The notes below the pieces were generated by a model. The model searched no databases. It was not told the origin of the DNA and saw only the letters and a list, made by a program, of their open reading frames with translations. Position numbers and translations under genes: made by a program. This document shows, in pieces, positions 1 to 7,810 of a DNA stretch of 64,000 bases (its first letter is position 1; the number at the start of each line of letters is the position of its first letter). Source of the DNA: CAZWVM01 sp964637705 (lineage in GTDB: Bacteria > UBA8481); assembly GCA_964637705.1 (NCBI GenBank), contig CAZWVM010000002.1:7846-71845 (forward strand), given 5' to 3'.

Positions 1-1
1 C

Positions 2-826
2 CTGGAGACGGGCCTCCGCATCACGCGGCTCGGCGAGGGGCTCGACCGCTCGCGACGACTCTCGGCCGCGGCCGTGGCGCGGACCGCCGAGACGGTCGCG
101 GACTTCGCCGCGCGGGCGCGGGCCCGCGGCGCGGAGCCGTTCGTCTTCGGCACGGCGGCCCTCCGGGAGGCCGATAACGGGGCCGAGGCCGCCGGCCGCA
201 TCGGCGCGGCCGCGGCGACTTCGGTTCACGTCGTACCCGCCGGCGAGGAGGCCCGGCTCACGTACCGCGGGGTCGAGGTCGGCGTCGCGCTCGGCGCCCG
301 GGAGATGGTCCTGGACATCGGCGGCGGCTCCACCGAGTTCATCACGGGACCCGGCGCCGGCGCGGCCGGACCCGTCGAGGGCGTCTCCGTCTCGCTCGGC
401 TCGGTGCGCCAGACCGAGCGCCACCTGCATGCCGACAGGCCCGGCGCGGCCGAGATGTCGGCGATGGAGGAGGAGATCCGGGAGCGTGTGGAGGAGGGGG
501 TGGCGGGACGCCGCGCCGAGAGGCTCTGGGGCGTCGCCGGCTCCGTCACCCAGGTCGCGGCGCTGGAGCTCGCGATGACCGAATACGACGCGCATCGCGT
601 CAACGGCCTCTTCCTGCCGCTCGAGAGGATCCAGCATTGGATCCGCGTCTTCCTCTCCGCCTCCGCCGCGGAACGACGCGCCCTGCCGGGGATGGTTCCC
701 GAGCGCGCGACGACGGTCATCGCCGGCACCGTGATCCTGCGCGAGGCGGTCGTCGCGCTCGGGCTCGAGGGCGTCTTCGTGAGCGACTACGACTCGCTCT
801 GGGGGGCGCTTGACGGTGGGCGCTAG
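2..826 (+). CDS. Ppx/GppA family exopolyphosphatase / guanosine pentaphosphatase, 5'-truncated
   Basis: The reading frame is open to the left edge, so the N-terminus lies outside the window; the GTG at 74 is only an internal codon. Visible are TRLGEGLDRSRRLS, the glycine-rich phosphate loop VLDIGGGSTEF, SLGSVRQTE and GVAGSVTQVAALEL, all typical of the second half of the ASKHA-fold Ppx/GppA catalytic domain. The family hydrolyses the terminal phosphate of polyphosphate or pppGpp in the cytoplasm. About 275 residues are present of the usual 300 or more, with no C-terminal HD domain, so this is the short form. It overlaps the downstream dus gene by 17 bases, which suggests translational coupling. 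Whether polyphosphate or pppGpp is the substrate cannot be told from sequence. Confidence 0.88.
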   Translation: METGLRITRLGEGLDRSRRLSAAAVARTAETVADFAARARARGAEPFVFGTAALREADNGAEAAGRIGAAAATSVHVVPAGEEARLTYRGVEVGVALGAREMVLDIGGGSTEFITGPGAGAAGPVEGVSVSLGSVRQTERHLHADRPGAAEMSAMEEEIRERVEEGVAGRRAERLWGVAGSVTQVAALELAMTEYDAHRVNGLFLPLERIQHWIRVFLSASAAERRALPGMVPERATTVIAGTVILREAVVALGLEGVFVSDYDSLWGALDGGR

Positions 827-1760
827 GGAAATCCTCGCCGCCTGCCCCGTCGTCGCGGCCCCGCTCGCCGACATCACGGATCCGCCGTTCCGTCGCCTGC
901 TCCGCGAGTTCTTCCCCGGTCTCATCCACACCGAGATGGTCTCGATGAAGGCGCTGGCTCACGGGGACGAGAAGACGATGCGGATGATCGAGAGCGTGCC
1001 GCGGGAGCAACCGCCGGTCGCGATCCAGGTGATGGTCGGGGACGAGGAGACGGCGCGGCGGACCGCGCGGATCGTCGCCGGCCAGGGGCCCTCTCACGTC
1101 GACGTGAACATGGCCTGCCCGGTGAAGAAGGTGACGAAGACCGGCAGCGGGTGCGCGCTGATGGATCGCCCCGCCGAGGCGGCCGCGATCGTGCGGGCGA
1201 TCCGGGAGGAAAGCGGACTCGAGGTGACGGCGAAACTGCGGCTCGGAGTGGATGCGGAGACAGCGCCGGACCTGATCGAAAGGCTCGCCGCGGCGGGCGC
1301 CGCCGCCGTCACCCTGCACGGCCGCTTCGCGCGCCAGATGTACGCCGGCGCCGCGAACCGGGCGAGGACGCTCGAGATCGCCCGCACCGCGCCCCTGCCG
1401 GTCATCGTCTCCGGCGACGTCTACACCGTCGAGGACGTGCGCGCGATCCGGACGGGCGGCGCCGCCGGTGTCATGGCCGCGCGCGGCATGATCGGGCGGC
1501 CCTGGTTCCTGTCGGAGGCCGTCGCGGCCGTGCGCGGGGAGACGGCTCCGGCGGAGCCGCGCTGGACCGACGTGGCGAAGCGCCACCTCGATCTCGTGCG
1601 GGAGCGCGACGGGATCCGCCGCCTCGGCGCCTTCCGCCAGCACCTCGTCGGCTACACGCGCGGCCGCGCCGGCGCGGCCGCCCTGCGCCGCGCCCTCGTC
1701 ACGGCGCCGACCTTCGAGGCGGTCGAGCGGCTCCTGGAGGAGGCCGGCGGCGGGGGCTGA
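810..1760 (+). CDS. dus: tRNA-dihydrouridine synthase (DusB/NifR3-like)
   Basis: A 316-residue TIM-barrel flavoprotein expected to reduce uridine to dihydrouridine in tRNA D-loops using FMN and NADPH. It opens with PLADITDPPFRRLLREF, the usual first strand, and carries VNMACPVKKVTKTGSG, which contains the catalytic cysteine region, then ITAKLRLG-like and VTLHGRFARQMY segments and VIVSGDV...AAGVMAARGMIGRPW, the FMN phosphate-binding end. The TTG at 810 overlaps the ppx frame; GTG at 816 is an equally reasonable start. The gene ends only 6 bases from the convergent NrfD-family gene, with no visible terminator between them. Dus assignment is firm; the exact Dus subgroup is not. Confidence 0.92.
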   Translation: MTVGAREILAACPVVAAPLADITDPPFRRLLREFFPGLIHTEMVSMKALAHGDEKTMRMIESVPREQPPVAIQVMVGDEETARRTARIVAGQGPSHVDVNMACPVKKVTKTGSGCALMDRPAEAAAIVRAIREESGLEVTAKLRLGVDAETAPDLIERLAAAGAAAVTLHGRFARQMYAGAANRARTLEIARTAPLPVIVSGDVYTVEDVRAIRTGGAAGVMAARGMIGRPWFLSEAVAAVRGETAPAEPRWTDVAKRHLDLVRERDGIRRLGAFRQHLVGYTRGRAGAAALRRALVTAPTFEAVERLLEEAGGGG

Positions 1761-1766
1761 GGCGCC

Positions 1767-3563
1767 TCAGTCGATCTCGTGGCACCTCGAACAGGCCGCC
1801 AGCCCGAAGGATCGGCCGCGGCCGTGGCAGGCGCCGCAGGAGCGACCCCGGAAGAGTTCCTCCATCGAAACGTGGCCGGGCAGGCTTTCGTGCCCGGTTC
1901 CCGACGGCATCGCGGCGTGGCAGACCCGGCAATCGAGGGCGCGCGCCACGTGCGCGTCGTGGGAGAAGCAGATGGCTCCCGGGCTCGAATGATCCGAGAG
2001 AGTCCTTTCCCGCGGCAGGGCGGAATGGCACCGGGCGCAGGCGGTGTCCATCGAGAAGCTCCGCGCGCCGTCGTGGCAGGTGCCGCATCCCGAGCCCTCG
2101 TGGCCGCGCGGCTTCGACAACCGCCGCTCGGGCAGGACCGACCAGGTGTCACCGTGGCAGGAACCGCAGGAGGCCGCGTGCCGCCCGTGGCGGAAGACCA
2201 CGCCCATCTCGCGGGAGTAGACGACGTCGCCCGGGCCACCGCGCCGCGCAAGCCCGTTCTCCGCGGCGGCCCGCGGCGAGCCGAACCCGTGGGCCACGAG
2301 GACGGCGGACAGGAGCACGATCACGGCGCCCAGCATCGCGAGCGCGGAGCGGTCGATGAGCGGACGCGTCTCGCCGGGATCCGGCACGAAGAGCGCCAGG
2401 TTCAAGGAGATCGTCCGGAAGAGAAGGACGCCGCCGACCACGAGCGCGGCGGTGACGGAGATCTCGATGAGCGACGGGATGTAGGCAAATCCGCGCGAGG
2501 ATTCGAAACCGGTAAGGGAGACGTTCAGGCGGTTGAGCATGACGCCGGTGACGGCGAGAAGCCCCGCGACGAAGAGACGGGAGGGCGCGGGGGATCTCGC
2601 GGCGAGCAGAAGGACCGGGAGAAGCGCGCCGACGGCGATCTCGAGGGTCAGTAGCGCCCGTTCATACGTCGATCCCGACGCCAGCGCCCCCCGGTGAACC
2701 ATGTCCCCGCCCTGCAGGAGGGCATGGAGAACCGTGAACGCGAGGAGCCAGCGCCCGAGCGCGCGCAGCGGGCGATCCTCGTACTGCGCGCCCAGGCCGA
2801 AGTGGGACAGGGAGGCCTCCACCATCACCATCCCCAGGCCGCACTTGATCGCGCTCAGGTAGAAGAGAAGGGGCAGGAGCGGCGTGTACCAGAAGGGATG
2901 GAGCTTCGTCGGCACGATCAGATAGAGGCCTCCGAGCGAGGATTGGTGCAGGGTCGAGAGGACGAACCCCAGCCCGGCGAAGAAGGGCATCGTCCTGTGG
3001 ATCCTGTTCCCGAGATCCTTCCGTCCGAAGAACCCGAGAATCTCAGGTGAGAATTCGACGGCGAGCACGGTGTTGTACAGCATGACGCAGACGGAGACTT
3101 CGAAAAGGACGGACCGGGGATTCCAGAAGAACATCGGGTGCCAGATGCGCCACGGGTGACCCAGGTCCATCATGAGGCCGCCGACGGCGAAGACGTAGCC
3201 GAGAAAGGCCGTGAGGACGGCGGCTCGCGCGATCGGCTGGTAGGAGCGGCGGCCCAGGATGTACACGGCGAAGGCGATCGTGAACCCTCCGGCGGAGGTG
3301 GCCACGCCGATCAGGATGTCGAAGCCGACCCAGAGACCCCACGGGTAGGCGTCAGAGAGGTTCGTCGCGGCGCCGAGTCCTTGCGTCAAACGCATCATCG
3401 CCCCGATGGCGCCCGCCGAAATCACGACGATGGAGAGAAACTTGTGCCAGGGGGAGAGGGAAACGATCGGATCGAGCCATCGTCCCGGCTCCATTCTTGC
3501 CCAGGAGGATCGGGCGATGAGGATCGCCTGCCGCCACGAGGGGAACAGCGTCCGCTCAGTCAT
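1767..3563 (-). CDS. NrfD/HybB-type quinone-interacting membrane protein fused to two trihaem (c7-like) cytochrome modules
   Basis: A 598-residue protein. Residues about 30-420 hold roughly ten hydrophobic helices of the NrfD/HybB (polysulfide reductase membrane subunit) family, which exchanges electrons with the quinone pool without haem b. After a last helix near 435, a periplasmic tail carries six CxxCH sites at about 466, 493, 509, 545, 576 and 591. They fall into two sets of three; each set is preceded by a phenylalanine-x-H-x-x-H stretch (VFRHGRH and CFSHDAH), as in c7-type trihaem cytochromes. It overlaps the end of the ferredoxin gene by 8 bases and is the last gene of a three-gene operon. 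The usual separate cytochrome partner is therefore fused. Direction of electron flow is not evident. Confidence 0.88.
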   Translation of the reverse strand: MTERTLFPSWRQAILIARSSWARMEPGRWLDPIVSLSPWHKFLSIVVISAGAIGAMMRLTQGLGAATNLSDAYPWGLWVGFDILIGVATSAGGFTIAFAVYILGRRSYQPIARAAVLTAFLGYVFAVGGLMMDLGHPWRIWHPMFFWNPRSVLFEVSVCVMLYNTVLAVEFSPEILGFFGRKDLGNRIHRTMPFFAGLGFVLSTLHQSSLGGLYLIVPTKLHPFWYTPLLPLLFYLSAIKCGLGMVMVEASLSHFGLGAQYEDRPLRALGRWLLAFTVLHALLQGGDMVHRGALASGSTYERALLTLEIAVGALLPVLLLAARSPAPSRLFVAGLLAVTGVMLNRLNVSLTGFESSRGFAYIPSLIEISVTAALVVGGVLLFRTISLNLALFVPDPGETRPLIDRSALAMLGAVIVLLSAVLVAHGFGSPRAAAENGLARRGGPGDVVYSREMGVVFRHGRHAASCGSCHGDTWSVLPERRLSKPRGHEGSGCGTCHDGARSFSMDTACARCHSALPRERTLSDHSSPGAICFSHDAHVARALDCRVCHAAMPSGTGHESLPGHVSMEELFRGRSCGACHGRGRSFGLAACSRCHEID

Positions 3564-4302
3564 GCCCCGTCCTCCCCCGGACTTCTCCGGCGATTCTCTG
3601 GCGCCGCCGGATGATCCAATACAGGCCGGCGAGCGTCAGCCCCGTCACCGAGACGATGCCGGGAACCTGGTGCAGGTAGCGCGCGGAGAGGTCGGGCAGG
3701 GGCTCGGAGGGGAGGGACGAAGGGAGCCCCAGATCTGCGAAAGCCGTGTCCGCGACCAGGAGAACGGAAGTCCCGCCGGCCGCCTCGAGACCGAAGACCT
3801 CGGGCGCGTAGCCGCCGCCGGCGATGCGCGCCCGGGCCTCATCGAGAAGGTCGTCGCGTCTCCCGTACGCCAGGGCGTCGTGGGGACAGGAATCCGCGCA
3901 CGCGGGCCCTCGCCCGGACGCCCTCCGCTCCGGGCAGAGCGTGCACTTGCGGACATAGGGCACGGGGCTTTGCCACTCGTAGCGGGGCACGTCGAAGGGA
4001 CAGGCGAGGAGACAGTAGCGGCAACCCATGCAGAGCTCGGCCCGATACTCCACGGCGCCGTCGGAGGATCGGCGCATGGCGCCGACCGGGCAGACGGAGA
4101 CGCAGGCCGGATCGAGGCAGTGCATGCAGGAGCGTCTCACGAAGCGTCCCGCCCGGTCCTCGATCGCGAGGTAAGCCGACCGGGTGAGCTCGTCGCGCGG
4201 CGGGTCCGGCGGTTGCCCGTTCACCTCGCGGCACGCCATGACGCAGGTCTGGCAGCCCACGCAGCGCTTCGCGTCGAAGAGGAGCCCGACCGTGCCGCCC
4301 AT
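3556..4302 (-). CDS. HybA/NrfC-like ferredoxin with four [4Fe-4S] clusters and C-terminal membrane anchor
   Basis: A 248-residue iron-sulfur protein. Four cysteine sets are complete: C14/17/20/24, C59/62/67/71, C91/94/97/101 and C120/123/135/139, the last with the long loop usual for DmsB/HybA/NrfC proteins. A single hydrophobic helix near 218-236 followed by arginines would anchor the C-terminus. I chose the ATG at 4302 because the first cluster begins 12 residues later and the frame further upstream overlaps the preceding gene and reads as arginine-rich shadow. With this start there is no Tat signal peptide, unlike HybA and NrfC, so the clusters may face the cytoplasm. It sits between the GcvH-like gene (11-base gap) and the NrfD gene. 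Confidence 0.88.
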   Translation of the reverse strand: MGGTVGLLFDAKRCVGCQTCVMACREVNGQPPDPPRDELTRSAYLAIEDRAGRFVRRSCMHCLDPACVSVCPVGAMRRSSDGAVEYRAELCMGCRYCLLACPFDVPRYEWQSPVPYVRKCTLCPERRASGRGPACADSCPHDALAYGRRDDLLDEARARIAGGGYAPEVFGLEAAGGTSVLLVADTAFADLGLPSSLPSEPLPDLSARYLHQVPGIVSVTGLTLAGLYWIIRRRQRIAGEVRGRTGHD

Positions 4303-4313
4303 GACCCGACGGG

Positions 4314-4916
4314 TTATTCGGAATCCCTCTCGAGAAAGATCCGGCCGAAGCGCCGCGCGTCGGTGGGAGCGAGCTGCGTCAGGAATCCCGGCGCGAGTTC
4401 GGCGCCGTCGGCCATGCATCCGGCCATCTCGGGCGTCTGGGCGAGGAAGCGGGCGAGCCGCCTCCGCTCCTCGTGCCACCAGCTCGTCACCGCGTCCCCG
4501 ATTTTCATCGATGAGATGGCTTCACGGAGACGAGCGGGTTCGAAGATGACCACCGACTCGGCGGAGGAGACGATGCGCCCGTCGAAGGGCGCCGCGATCT
4601 CGAGGCGGTGCTGACCGGCGGCCAGCTCGTAGAGGCGGTCGCCCTCCCTGACCGTGGTGTCGCTCGCGGCGGGCAGGAAACCGGCGCCCGGCCCCGCGGC
4701 CTCGGTGAGAAAGGTGTCCGGCTGGATGATGAGGCGGCCATTCTGCGCCAGGACGGCGGTCAGGTGATTTCCCGTGACGAAGACGCCCTCGGCCGGCACG
4801 GGAAAGCGGTCCGGCGGGATCGAGAGGCGCACATCCTCCGCGCTCCCGTTTCGGTTCATGACGATCTCCACCGTTATGAACGCGATGAAGAGAAGGACGA
4901 CGAGAATGGCAACCAT
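4314..4916 (-). CDS. Membrane-anchored GcvH/lipoyl-like protein of unknown function
   Basis: A 200-residue protein starting with a strong helix (residues 1-19) followed by an acidic/polar domain. Residues about 45-125 resemble the biotinyl/lipoyl fold of glycine-cleavage H proteins: DRLYELAAG, then APFDGRIVSSAE, which matches the H-protein APxxGxVxxxN hairpin. The usual lipoyl-lysine position in the preceding hairpin (ESVKA in H proteins) reads AAGQHR, with no lysine, so covalent lipoylation looks unlikely. The C-terminal 70 residues are helical and have no motif I recognise. It is the first gene after the sigma-54 promoter, with a good GGAGGTG ribosome-binding site. Linkage to ferredoxin and NrfD genes suggests a structural or electron-transfer accessory role; this is inference. 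Confidence 0.7.
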   Translation of the reverse strand: MVAILVVLLFIAFITVEIVMNRNGSAEDVRLSIPPDRFPVPAEGVFVTGNHLTAVLAQNGRLIIQPDTFLTEAAGPGAGFLPAASDTTVREGDRLYELAAGQHRLEIAAPFDGRIVSSAESVVIFEPARLREAISSMKIGDAVTSWWHEERRRLARFLAQTPEMAGCMADGAELAPGFLTQLAPTDARRFGRIFLERDSE

Positions 4917-4939
4917 GGTGCACCTCCATCACTCAAAGG

Positions 4940-4956
4940 AGCAATGCGCGTGCCGG
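4940..4956 (-). promoter_or_regulatory. Sigma-54 (-24/-12) promoter of the GcvH-like/ferredoxin/NrfD operon
   Basis: On the minus strand the sequence reads cGGCACGcgcaTTGCt, against the sigma-54 consensus TGGCACG-N4-TTGCW. The invariant GG and GC are the required 12 bases apart. The predicted start, about 12 bases downstream, leaves a short leader containing GGAGGTG just before the ATG at 4916. An NtrC-type activator gene with an intact GAFTGA loop ends 170 bases upstream, which strongly supports the assignment. Confidence 0.82.
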
Positions 4957-5050
4957 GCGGTGTCCGGGGGAGGAGAGAGGGGGCGGGTATGGGGTGGCCG
5001 TCGCTCATCTCGTGGAAAACGACAAGGGTGCCAGCGGTTCTTCGTTCGGA

Positions 5051-5077
5051 CGGGAATTGGCCGAGGGCGAATTCCCG
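5051..5077. promoter_or_regulatory. Perfect inverted repeat, candidate enhancer (UAS) for the sigma-54 activator
   Basis: CGGGAATT, 11 bases, AATTCCCG: eight-base arms match perfectly. Its centre (5064) lies about 110 bases upstream of the -24 element at 4954, the usual distance for an NtrC-family enhancer. It lies in the 212-base gap between the regulator gene and the operon it probably controls. Binding by the adjacent regulator is inferred. Confidence 0.55.
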
Positions 5078-5128
5078 CCAAGGCCGGCGAGGCCGAACGC
5101 CTCGCGGCGATGCAGAATGCAACGAACC

Positions 5129-6472
5129 TCAGTCGCCGTCTTCCCCCGGTTTCAACCCCATCCGGCGCAGCTTGCGATAGAGGGTGGTGCGGTCGATGCC
5201 GAGAATGCGGGCGGTCCGCGTGAGATGGCCGCCCGTCTCCTCGAGCGCCTGGCGGATGCGCCGCGCCTCGACGTCCTCGAGGGATCCCGTCGCGGCGGGA
5301 TCCGGCCGGCCGGTCGCGAGGGCGTCGATCACGATATCCGTGCGGGTGATGCGTTCTGAGCGGCAGAGGATGACCGCGCGCTCGATCACGTTCTTCAGCT
5401 CGCGAACGTTGCCCGGCCATGCATGGCGGCCCAGGATCGCGAGCGCCTCGTCATCGATCGATTCGATCGGCTTGCCCGCCCTTCGGCCCGCGTCCTCGAG
5501 AAAGTGCCTGGCGAGAGAGGGGATCTCCTCGAGGCGATCGCGCAGCGGCGGCAGGCGGATGGTGACGACGTTGAGGCGGTAGAAGAGGTCCTCGCGGAAC
5601 CGCCCCGCGCGCACGTCGTCGGCGAGGGGGCGATTCGTCGCGGAAACGAGGCGGAAGTCGACCTTCATCGAGCGCTCCGCGCCCAGGCGCGTGACCTCGC
5701 CCGTCTCCACGGATCTCAGGAAGGCCACCTGCATGGCCAGGGGGATTTCGCCGACCTCGTCGAGGAAGAGCGTGCCGCCGGCGGCGAGCTCGATCCGCCC
5801 CTTCCGCCGGAACTGCGCGCCCGTGAAGGCGCCCTTCTCGTGCCCGAAGAGTTCCGACTCGAGGAGCGACTCGGGAATCGCGCCGCAGTTGACGGCCACG
5901 AAGGGAAAGAGCCTGCGCCGGCTCCGCGCGTGGATGTGGCGCGCGATGACCTCCTTCCCCGTGCCGCTCTCGCCCAGGAGAAGCACCGGGGCCTCCGACG
6001 CGGCCACGGTCTCGACCAGGATCATGAGGTCCTTCATGAGGCGGCTCTCCGCGACGAGCCCGTGAGGTTTCGGCGAAGGAGGCGAATTCTCGCGGCGATT
6101 CTCGAGCGCCGTGCGCACCAGTTCCGTCAGCTCGTCCGGCTGGAAGGGCTTCGTGATGTAGTCGTAGGCGCCCTCCTTCATGGCCGCGAGCGCGGTCTCG
6201 ACGGAGGCGTGCGCGGTCATGAAGATCACGGTGACATGGGCGTCGCGGCTCTTGATGCGGCGGTGAAGCTCGAGGCCGTCCATCCCCGGCAGGCGTATGT
6301 CCAGGAGCGCCAGGTCGAAATCGCCCTTCCCGAGGGTCGAGAGCGCGGTCTCCGCGTCCGCGGCGGTCGCGACAACCCAGTCCTCCTGCGCGAAGAGATC
6401 GGCGAGCCCATCGCGGATGCTCGCTTCGTCGTCCACGATCAGGATGCGGGCGGATGCCGGGTTCGAGGCCAT
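5129..6472 (-). CDS. NtrC-family sigma-54-dependent response regulator
   Basis: A 447-residue three-domain activator. Residues 9-120 form a receiver with the phosphoacceptor Asp58 (LLDIRLPG), conserved threonine (FMTAHAS) and lysine (YITKPF). The AAA+ domain (about 145-375) has Walker A GESGTGKE, intact GAFTGA, Walker B GTLFLDEVGE, the sensor ATNR and the arginine-finger FREDLFYRL. A Fis-type helix-turn-helix (HLTRTARILGIDRTTLYRKL) ends the protein. All catalytic motifs are intact, so it should remodel sigma-54 RNA polymerase. It is transcribed in the same direction as, and lies directly upstream of, the sigma-54 promoter at 4940-4956. No partner kinase is adjacent; the haem-binding kinase at 9848-11458 is a candidate. 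Confidence 0.95.
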   Translation of the reverse strand: MASNPASARILIVDDEASIRDGLADLFAQEDWVVATAADAETALSTLGKGDFDLALLDIRLPGMDGLELHRRIKSRDAHVTVIFMTAHASVETALAAMKEGAYDYITKPFQPDELTELVRTALENRRENSPPSPKPHGLVAESRLMKDLMILVETVAASEAPVLLLGESGTGKEVIARHIHARSRRRLFPFVAVNCGAIPESLLESELFGHEKGAFTGAQFRRKGRIELAAGGTLFLDEVGEIPLAMQVAFLRSVETGEVTRLGAERSMKVDFRLVSATNRPLADDVRAGRFREDLFYRLNVVTIRLPPLRDRLEEIPSLARHFLEDAGRRAGKPIESIDDEALAILGRHAWPGNVRELKNVIERAVILCRSERITRTDIVIDALATGRPDPAATGSLEDVEARRIRQALEETGGHLTRTARILGIDRTTLYRKLRRMGLKPGEDGD

Positions 6473-6534
6473 GACGTCGGAGGCTACGTCTTCCCGCGAC
6501 CCTTCGTCAAGTCACCGCGCCGCCGGGGCGGCGA

Positions 6535-6562
6535 TTGACAACGTGGGCCTCTCCGGTATTCT
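6535..6562 (+). promoter_or_regulatory. Sigma-70-type promoter of tatA
   Basis: A perfect -35 TTGACA (6535-6540) is followed after 16 bases by TATTCT (6557-6562). Predicted transcription start is near 6569, with GGAGGTG upstream of the tatA ATG at 6607. The element lies in the 134-base gap between divergently transcribed genes. Confidence 0.55.
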
Positions 6563-6606
6563 CCGCGCGTCCGCCGCCTGCGGCGACGGTCCGGAGGTGT
6601 TTCGGC

Positions 6607-6789
6607 ATGTTTTCCTACATCCGCGGCAGCGAGTGGATCATCATCCTCGTGATCGTCCTCATTCTCTTCGGGCCGACGCAATTGCCCAAGCTGATGAAGG
6701 TGCTCGGCGAGGCCTTGCGGGCCTTCAAGAAGTCCTCGTCGGGCGACGACGGAGACGAGGGCACTTCGCCGGGCGACGGCAAGGCCTGA
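6607..6789 (+). CDS. tatA: Sec-independent protein translocase subunit TatA/E
   Basis: A 60-residue protein with the classic TatA plan: a short periplasmic N-terminus, one membrane helix (IIILVIVLILFGPTQLPKL) with the FGP hinge, an amphipathic helix (LMKVLGEALRAFKKS) and a short acidic tail. It oligomerises to form the translocation path for folded, cofactor-loaded proteins. The ATG at 6607 is preceded by GGAGGTG; a longer frame to 6535 overlaps the promoter and is rejected. It precedes a tatB-tatC fusion gene by 48 bases, so the two genes probably form the whole translocase. Confidence 0.95.
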   Translation: MFSYIRGSEWIIILVIVLILFGPTQLPKLMKVLGEALRAFKKSSSGDDGDEGTSPGDGKA

Positions 6790-6837
6790 TCGCGGGAAGC
6801 GGGGTGACCGCCGGACGATGATCTCGGCCGACACCTG

Positions 6838-7749
6838 ATGGAATTCGTCTCGCAGGAACTCGTCCTCATTCTCTGCCTCGGCGCGCTCCTTCTCGGGCCC
6901 GACCGGATCCGCGATCTCGCCGCCGCCGCCGGCGCCCTGCGCGGTAGAGCCCGTCGCCTGGCCGCCGAGCTCCACGGGGCTTGGGAGGAGGCGCCCGGTC
7001 CGCCCCCGCCCGGCGATGTGACGCCCTCCGCTCCTGCCGCGGCGGCCTCGCCGCCCGTCCCCGGGTTCGTGTCTCATCTGCGCGAGCTGCGTCTCCGGAC
7101 GCTCGTCACCCTCGCCGCCTTCGTCGCGGCTCTGCCCCTCGCGGCGTTCTTCGCGGAGCCTTGGGTGTTTCGCCGGCTCCTGGAACCCCTCGGAGAGAGA
7201 CAACTCCTGTATCTCTCTCTCTCGGAAGGATTCCTCGTCCACTGGGGGGTGACGTGGCGCGTGGCTCTCGTCATCGCCCTGCCGGTGGCGGCCTACCAGG
7301 CCTGGGCCTTCGTGGCGCCGGGGCTCTACCCCCGCGAACGCCGCGCGGCCGTCGGCCTGGCTTTTGTCTCGATCCTGCTCTTCGTCGCGGGCGCGGCCTT
7401 CTCTTTCCTCGCCATCCTGCCGGTGGCGGTCCTCTTCTTTCTCTCCTTCGAGTCGGCGGGCCTCAGGTATGCCGGCGCGGTCTCCTCCTACCTGGAGTTC
7501 GCGGCCGGGCTGATCCTCGCCGGCGGATTCGCGTTCCAGGTCCCGCTTGTCATGCTGGGCCTGATGAAGGCCGGCCTCGTGGAGCGGAAAACCTTCGCGC
7601 GTTGGCGCCGCGAGTGGTTCCTGCTGCTCGTGGTGGCCGGGGCGGCCCTGACGCCGACGGGCGACGCCGCGACCCTGGCCGCCTTCTGCCTGCCGCTCTG
7701 GCTGCTCTTCGAATCCGCGCTGCTGGCGGCTCGGGGACTCGGGCTGTGA
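6838..7749 (+). CDS. tatC: TatB-TatC fusion protein, twin-arginine translocase receptor
   Basis: A 303-residue fusion. Residues 1-45 are a TatA/TatB-type unit: a polar residue pair (QE) before one membrane helix, the LGP hinge and a charged amphipathic helix. A Pro/Ala linker (about 52-76) joins it to a complete TatC from FVSHLRELRLRTL (H80-E83) onward. TatC hallmarks are present: the YQAWAFVAPGLYPRERR loop corresponding to the signal-peptide site, and ALTPTGDAATL with the conserved LTPxD. TatC recognises twin-arginine signal peptides together with TatB. Gene order tatA then tatBC accounts for a normal three-component system. The start ATG at 6838 lacks a strong ribosome-binding site; a tiny upstream frame ending in TGATG may couple translation. 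Confidence 0.88.
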   Translation: MEFVSQELVLILCLGALLLGPDRIRDLAAAAGALRGRARRLAAELHGAWEEAPGPPPPGDVTPSAPAAAASPPVPGFVSHLRELRLRTLVTLAAFVAALPLAAFFAEPWVFRRLLEPLGERQLLYLSLSEGFLVHWGVTWRVALVIALPVAAYQAWAFVAPGLYPRERRAAVGLAFVSILLFVAGAAFSFLAILPVAVLFFLSFESAGLRYAGAVSSYLEFAAGLILAGGFAFQVPLVMLGLMKAGLVERKTFARWRREWFLLLVVAGAALTPTGDAATLAAFCLPLWLLFESALLAARGLGL

Positions 7750-7786
7750 TCCGCGTTGGTCGTGGCGCGCCTCGGAAGACCGGTTG

Positions 7787-7792
7787 TATAAT
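7787..7792 (+). promoter_or_regulatory. Candidate -10 element before the second NtrC-like regulator
   Basis: A consensus TATAAT lies 19 bases before the GTG at 7811, in the 61-base gap after the tatBC gene. No convincing -35 hexamer is found 16-18 bases upstream, so the call is weak. It would give a short leader carrying GGGAGAG. Confidence 0.3.
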
Positions 7793-7810
7793 GCCGGCGG
7801 GAGAGATCAT

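Noticed and set aside
4303..4479. N-terminal extension of the ferredoxin gene
   Set aside because: It overlaps the end of the upstream GcvH-like gene and reads as arginine-rich shadow sequence; the ATG at 4302 fits the family start.
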